Assembly: GCA_949289215.1 (NCBI GenBank)
Contig: CASENC010000014.1
Coordinates: 1-64,000, forward strand
Source: an uncultured Bacteroidales bacterium
GTDB taxonomy: Bacteria > Bacteroidota > Bacteroidia > Bacteroidales > Muribaculaceae
DNA length: 64,000 nucleotides
Reading direction: 5' to 3'
Numbering within the stretch: the first letter of the stretch is position 1; each line of letters opens with the position of its first letter. The notes under the pieces are model-generated. The model was not told the DNA's origin. It searched no databases and saw only the letters and a program-made list of their open reading frames with translations. This document shows positions 62,501 through 64,000 of this stretch, one piece after another. A program made the translations under genes and the position numbers.

Positions 62501-62778
62501 ACGACCGCATCAGCGACCGATACATAGAAGATGGCTCGTATGTGCGCTTGAAGAACATTTCGCTCGGTTACACATTCGACAAGAAATTGCTCAAAAAGAC
62601 CGGTCTTGAGAGCTTGCGCCTCTATGCCAACATTCAGAATGTATGCACTATCACTGGTTACGACGGCTATGACCCTGAAATCGGTGTCAATACATCGGGC
62701 AACAACGTTTATGGTTTTGATAACGGACGTTATCCTTCGCCTATCACTTATTCATTTGGTTTGAATCTCACATTCTGA
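59578..62778 (+). CDS. SusC/RagA-family TonB-dependent outer-membrane transporter
   Basis: A 1066-residue outer-membrane importer. A signal peptide ends near AAQ (about residue 26), followed by a carboxypeptidase-D-regulatory-like domain (TITGVVLEPDGIPAIGATV) and a TonB box region, DELVVVGYGTMKKSDLAGA (about 110). The plug domain has LQGRAAGVQ, IRVRGLAT and DPLYVVDG, and the rest is a beta-barrel ending ITYSFGLNLTF, with a final aromatic residue as usual. It would take up mannan oligosaccharides released by the surface mannanase, working with the SusD lipoprotein that follows. Starts at the first of two adjacent ATGs. Confidence 0.96.
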   Translation: MMTNKFPDLRAVLMVLFAALSISMAAQTTITGVVLEPDGIPAIGATVMEKGSTTNGTATDIDGNFSLQVSSAQTTLVVSYVGMETQEVPLNGQTNVTITLKNSDVALDELVVVGYGTMKKSDLAGASVSLNEDALKGSVITNLDQSLQGRAAGVQATATSGAPGSSATIRVRGLATVNANADPLYVVDGVIWQNGGTSGSSLGLGDALGNGSASTVSPLSSLNPADIVSMEILKDASATAIYGAQGANGVVLITTKRGQAGEPKFSYDGMIAVSQQNKRLDMLNLREYAEFYNELVATGQADENDWYADPSLLGEGTNWQNGIFQTAIQHSHQVSVQGGTEKIKYYASANYMNQEGTIIGSNFERYSFRVNLDAQLKSWLKFGMSASYTNTAEDLKLADSNEGLVYYTLTSIPDIPIYNIDGSYATIVREGYPNPNPIALAMMDEITLNRRKLNGNIFFDVTPWEKLTWHAELGYDIGASDAERYEPMVDLGTWVRDSNYSSQQKNSNSYWSLKNYVTYTDTYNEKHDLTVMLGQEMWESTYDYAQVVGQSLPSDEVHNPSLGTATPSINSGFGSSSMASFFARGNYNFDDRYLATYTYRYDGSSNFGPGRRWAGFHSFAAAWRFSNEKFMKWSNGWLNSGKLRIGWGQTGNSNIGAYRWGVSITRMPTGLGMSYRPSNIANEDVQWESQEQWNVGLDLSFLSNRINFVFDWYRKESKDMLMQMQLPMYMGSSGNASSVLQAPYGNFGNILNHGYEFTLNTRPIIGEFEWHSDLNISFNKNELKSLQGTAAGQLYGYALYGNTNLVSISEIGKPLYQFYGYVTDGIYQDFEDIQNSPKAETYPADGKTFGVNNVWVGDQKFKDLNGDGRISDADRTIIGDPWPDFTFGWTNTFYWKNFDLSIFITGSVGNDVMNYLSIKLTDMKSSWSNYSTAINDRARLVAIDPNIGFSDIRNVRVANLDAKLPRATVYDPNDNDRISDRYIEDGSYVRLKNISLGYTFDKKLLKKTGLESLRLYANIQNVCTITGYDGYDPEIGVNTSGNNVYGFDNGRYPSPITYSFGLNLTF

Positions 62779-62799
62779 CAAATAAAAAAACGCTTTACA

Positions 62800-64000
62800 A
62801 TGAAAATATCAAATATAAAATATATGGCAATTGCAGCATTGACGGCCTTCGGAGCCACCTCTTGCGACGACTTCCTCGATCGCCCGGCCGAAGACTCATA
62901 CAATGTTGACAACTATTATGCCAATGACGAACAGTGCGATGCCGGCGTGTTCTACCTTTACAATTCACCGTGGAGCGACTTTACCCGCGGCGGCATAATA
63001 ATGACCGAGACCATGGTAGGCAATATATACCAAAGCCAAAGTCCTTACCTCGATTTCTCGGTTAACGGTTCGGATAACGACCTTGTGTTTATGTATGAAT
63101 CGCTGTGGCAGGTGATTGCTCATGCCAATACGGTTTACAACAACTTAAAGACTGCCACTTGCTCGGATGCAACCCGTGCACGCTGCATGGGCGAGTGCCT
63201 TACATGGAAAGCTATGGCTTATTTCTACCTTGTACGCGCATTTGGCGATGTGCCAATCGTACACGACAACCAGGCCGAACTTGAAAGCGGCAACTATAAC
63301 AACAAGCACAAGGTGCAGAAGGCCGACGTGTATGAATACATAATCATGACGCTCGAAAAAGCGATGGAATTGCTTCCCGAGACCAACGACCCCGGCCGAA
63401 TCGACAAGTATTGCGCCGAGGGGTTGCTTGCCAAGGTTTACTTGACACGTGCGGGCGTTACCGGTACACTTAATGCCGATGATTTGGCCAAGGCTGCGCA
63501 ATATGCTAAGGACGTAATCGATAATTCGGGCCGCCACTTGCTTACCAACTATTCCGACGTGTTCCGCTTGCAGAACAATAACAGCGAGGAATCGTTGATA
63601 GGTCTCCGCTGGTATGGCTCGCGCCAAGTGTGGACGGCGCAAAACTTCCTGCAAAGCTCGCTTGCCATGGTAGGCTTTGATGAATTTGGCGACTGCTGGG
63701 GCGGCTGGACTGCACCGTCGGTCAACTTGCAAGACGCTTTCGGTGTTAACGTGCTGCAAGACCCTGCAACACGCGTCGATCCCGATACTCGCCGCAAGGC
63801 CACTATGATGCTTCCGGGCGACGTGTATGAATATTTCTGGACCGACAAGGGCGGATTTGATTACCTGCGTTTCATGTATGACACTTCTTATGGTGTCGGC
63901 GGTCCGGGCGAATTGCAGAGCAATACCGGCAGCAACTGTGTGAAACACCTTTACGGCGACCGTGCCGACCATGAAGACGCACTCGGTTATTCGCCCGAGT
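62800..64000 (+). CDS. SusD/RagB-family nutrient-binding lipoprotein (3' truncated by window)
   Basis: The frame opens at an ATG at 62800, 21 bp after the SusC stop, and remains open to the window end, so the C-terminus is missing. About 400 residues are visible. The N-terminus is a lipoprotein signal peptide with cysteine near residue 22 (GATSCDDFLDRP), and the typical SusD pattern follows: LDRPAEDSY, GECLTWKAMAYFYLVRAFGDVPIV, and TPR-like helices with AEGLLAKVYLTRAG. It captures oligosaccharides at the cell surface and closes the SusC channel like a lid. SusC and SusD are always encoded side by side in these loci. Confidence 0.95.
   Translation, partial: MKISNIKYMAIAALTAFGATSCDDFLDRPAEDSYNVDNYYANDEQCDAGVFYLYNSPWSDFTRGGIIMTETMVGNIYQSQSPYLDFSVNGSDNDLVFMYESLWQVIAHANTVYNNLKTATCSDATRARCMGECLTWKAMAYFYLVRAFGDVPIVHDNQAELESGNYNNKHKVQKADVYEYIIMTLEKAMELLPETNDPGRIDKYCAEGLLAKVYLTRAGVTGTLNADDLAKAAQYAKDVIDNSGRHLLTNYSDVFRLQNNNSEESLIGLRWYGSRQVWTAQNFLQSSLAMVGFDEFGDCWGGWTAPSVNLQDAFGVNVLQDPATRVDPDTRRKATMMLPGDVYEYFWTDKGGFDYLRFMYDTSYGVGGPGELQSNTGSNCVKHLYGDRADHEDALGYSPE

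Noticed and set aside
1..64000. Search for tRNA and rRNA genes and for complete insertion sequences.
   Set aside because: No cloverleaf-like conserved blocks, rRNA segments or transposases with terminal repeats were recognised by reading; a covariance-model scan would be needed for certainty.

Overview
The window looks like a chromosomal segment of a gut-type member of the Bacteroidales, probably Muribaculaceae or a close relative (my inference). Reasons: a SusC/SusD pair beside a glycan-degrading lipoprotein, BACON-domain proteins, the Bacteroidota order of the division and cell-wall (dcw) cluster, and many TAnnTTTG promoter elements, some with a TTTG box 19-21 bp upstream, as expected for Bacteroidota sigma-70. 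Most genes lack Shine-Dalgarno sequences. I saw no tRNA, rRNA, CRISPR array or complete insertion sequence.

Layout. 0-5.2 kb: the 3' part of an AAA-ATPase-like/PD-(D/E)XK gene, then an arginine/proline block (argG-argC-argD-proC). 5.3-7.5 kb, opposite strand: a membrane-bound ion-pumping pyrophosphatase. 7.8-11.4 kb: a LOG-family nucleotidase and PduO-type cobalamin adenosyltransferase, then on the other strand a DUF4143-type ATPase with an SDR. 11.4-14.7 kb: tandem promoter-bearing repeats feeding a three-gene nonulosonate-like sugar operon (legB, an ATP-grasp enzyme, a NeuB/LegI synthase). 14.9-17.4 kb: a membrane protein with two Rossmann/TrkA-N-like domains overlapping a RyR-domain gene. 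17.4-22.9 kb: a copper ATPase with a C-terminal CopZ-like domain, a lipoprotein, a GT90-like glycosyltransferase, a Fur-family regulator and a rubrerythrin.

23.0-34.2 kb holds the most unusual locus: nine tightly packed minus-strand genes encoding a zinc-ribbon/FHA protein, a Ser/Thr kinase with FHA, an ExbD/MotB-like and an ExbB/MotA-like protein, an FHA-TM-coiled-coil-trypsin protein, a secreted protein, a PP2C phosphatase with a membrane anchor, a second Ser/Thr kinase with an ectodomain, and a secreted BACON protein. It reads as a phospho-controlled, possibly ion-motive-force-driven envelope complex that I cannot match to a named system. It lies head-to-head with the dcw cluster.

34.6-49.8 kb: rsmH-ftsL-ftsI-murE-mraY-murD-ftsW-murG-murC-ftsQ-ftsA-ftsZ, the peptidoglycan precursor and divisome operon, followed by a YqeY protein and serS. 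51.8-56.7 kb: an LD-carboxypeptidase and metG (minus strand), a class A beta-lactamase frameshifted near its 3' end, and an Rpn/PD-(D/E)XK gene. 56.8-64 kb: a polysaccharide utilisation locus, probably for acetylated mannan, with a GH5 mannanase, a CE7 acetyl esterase, SusC and a truncated SusD that runs off the window.
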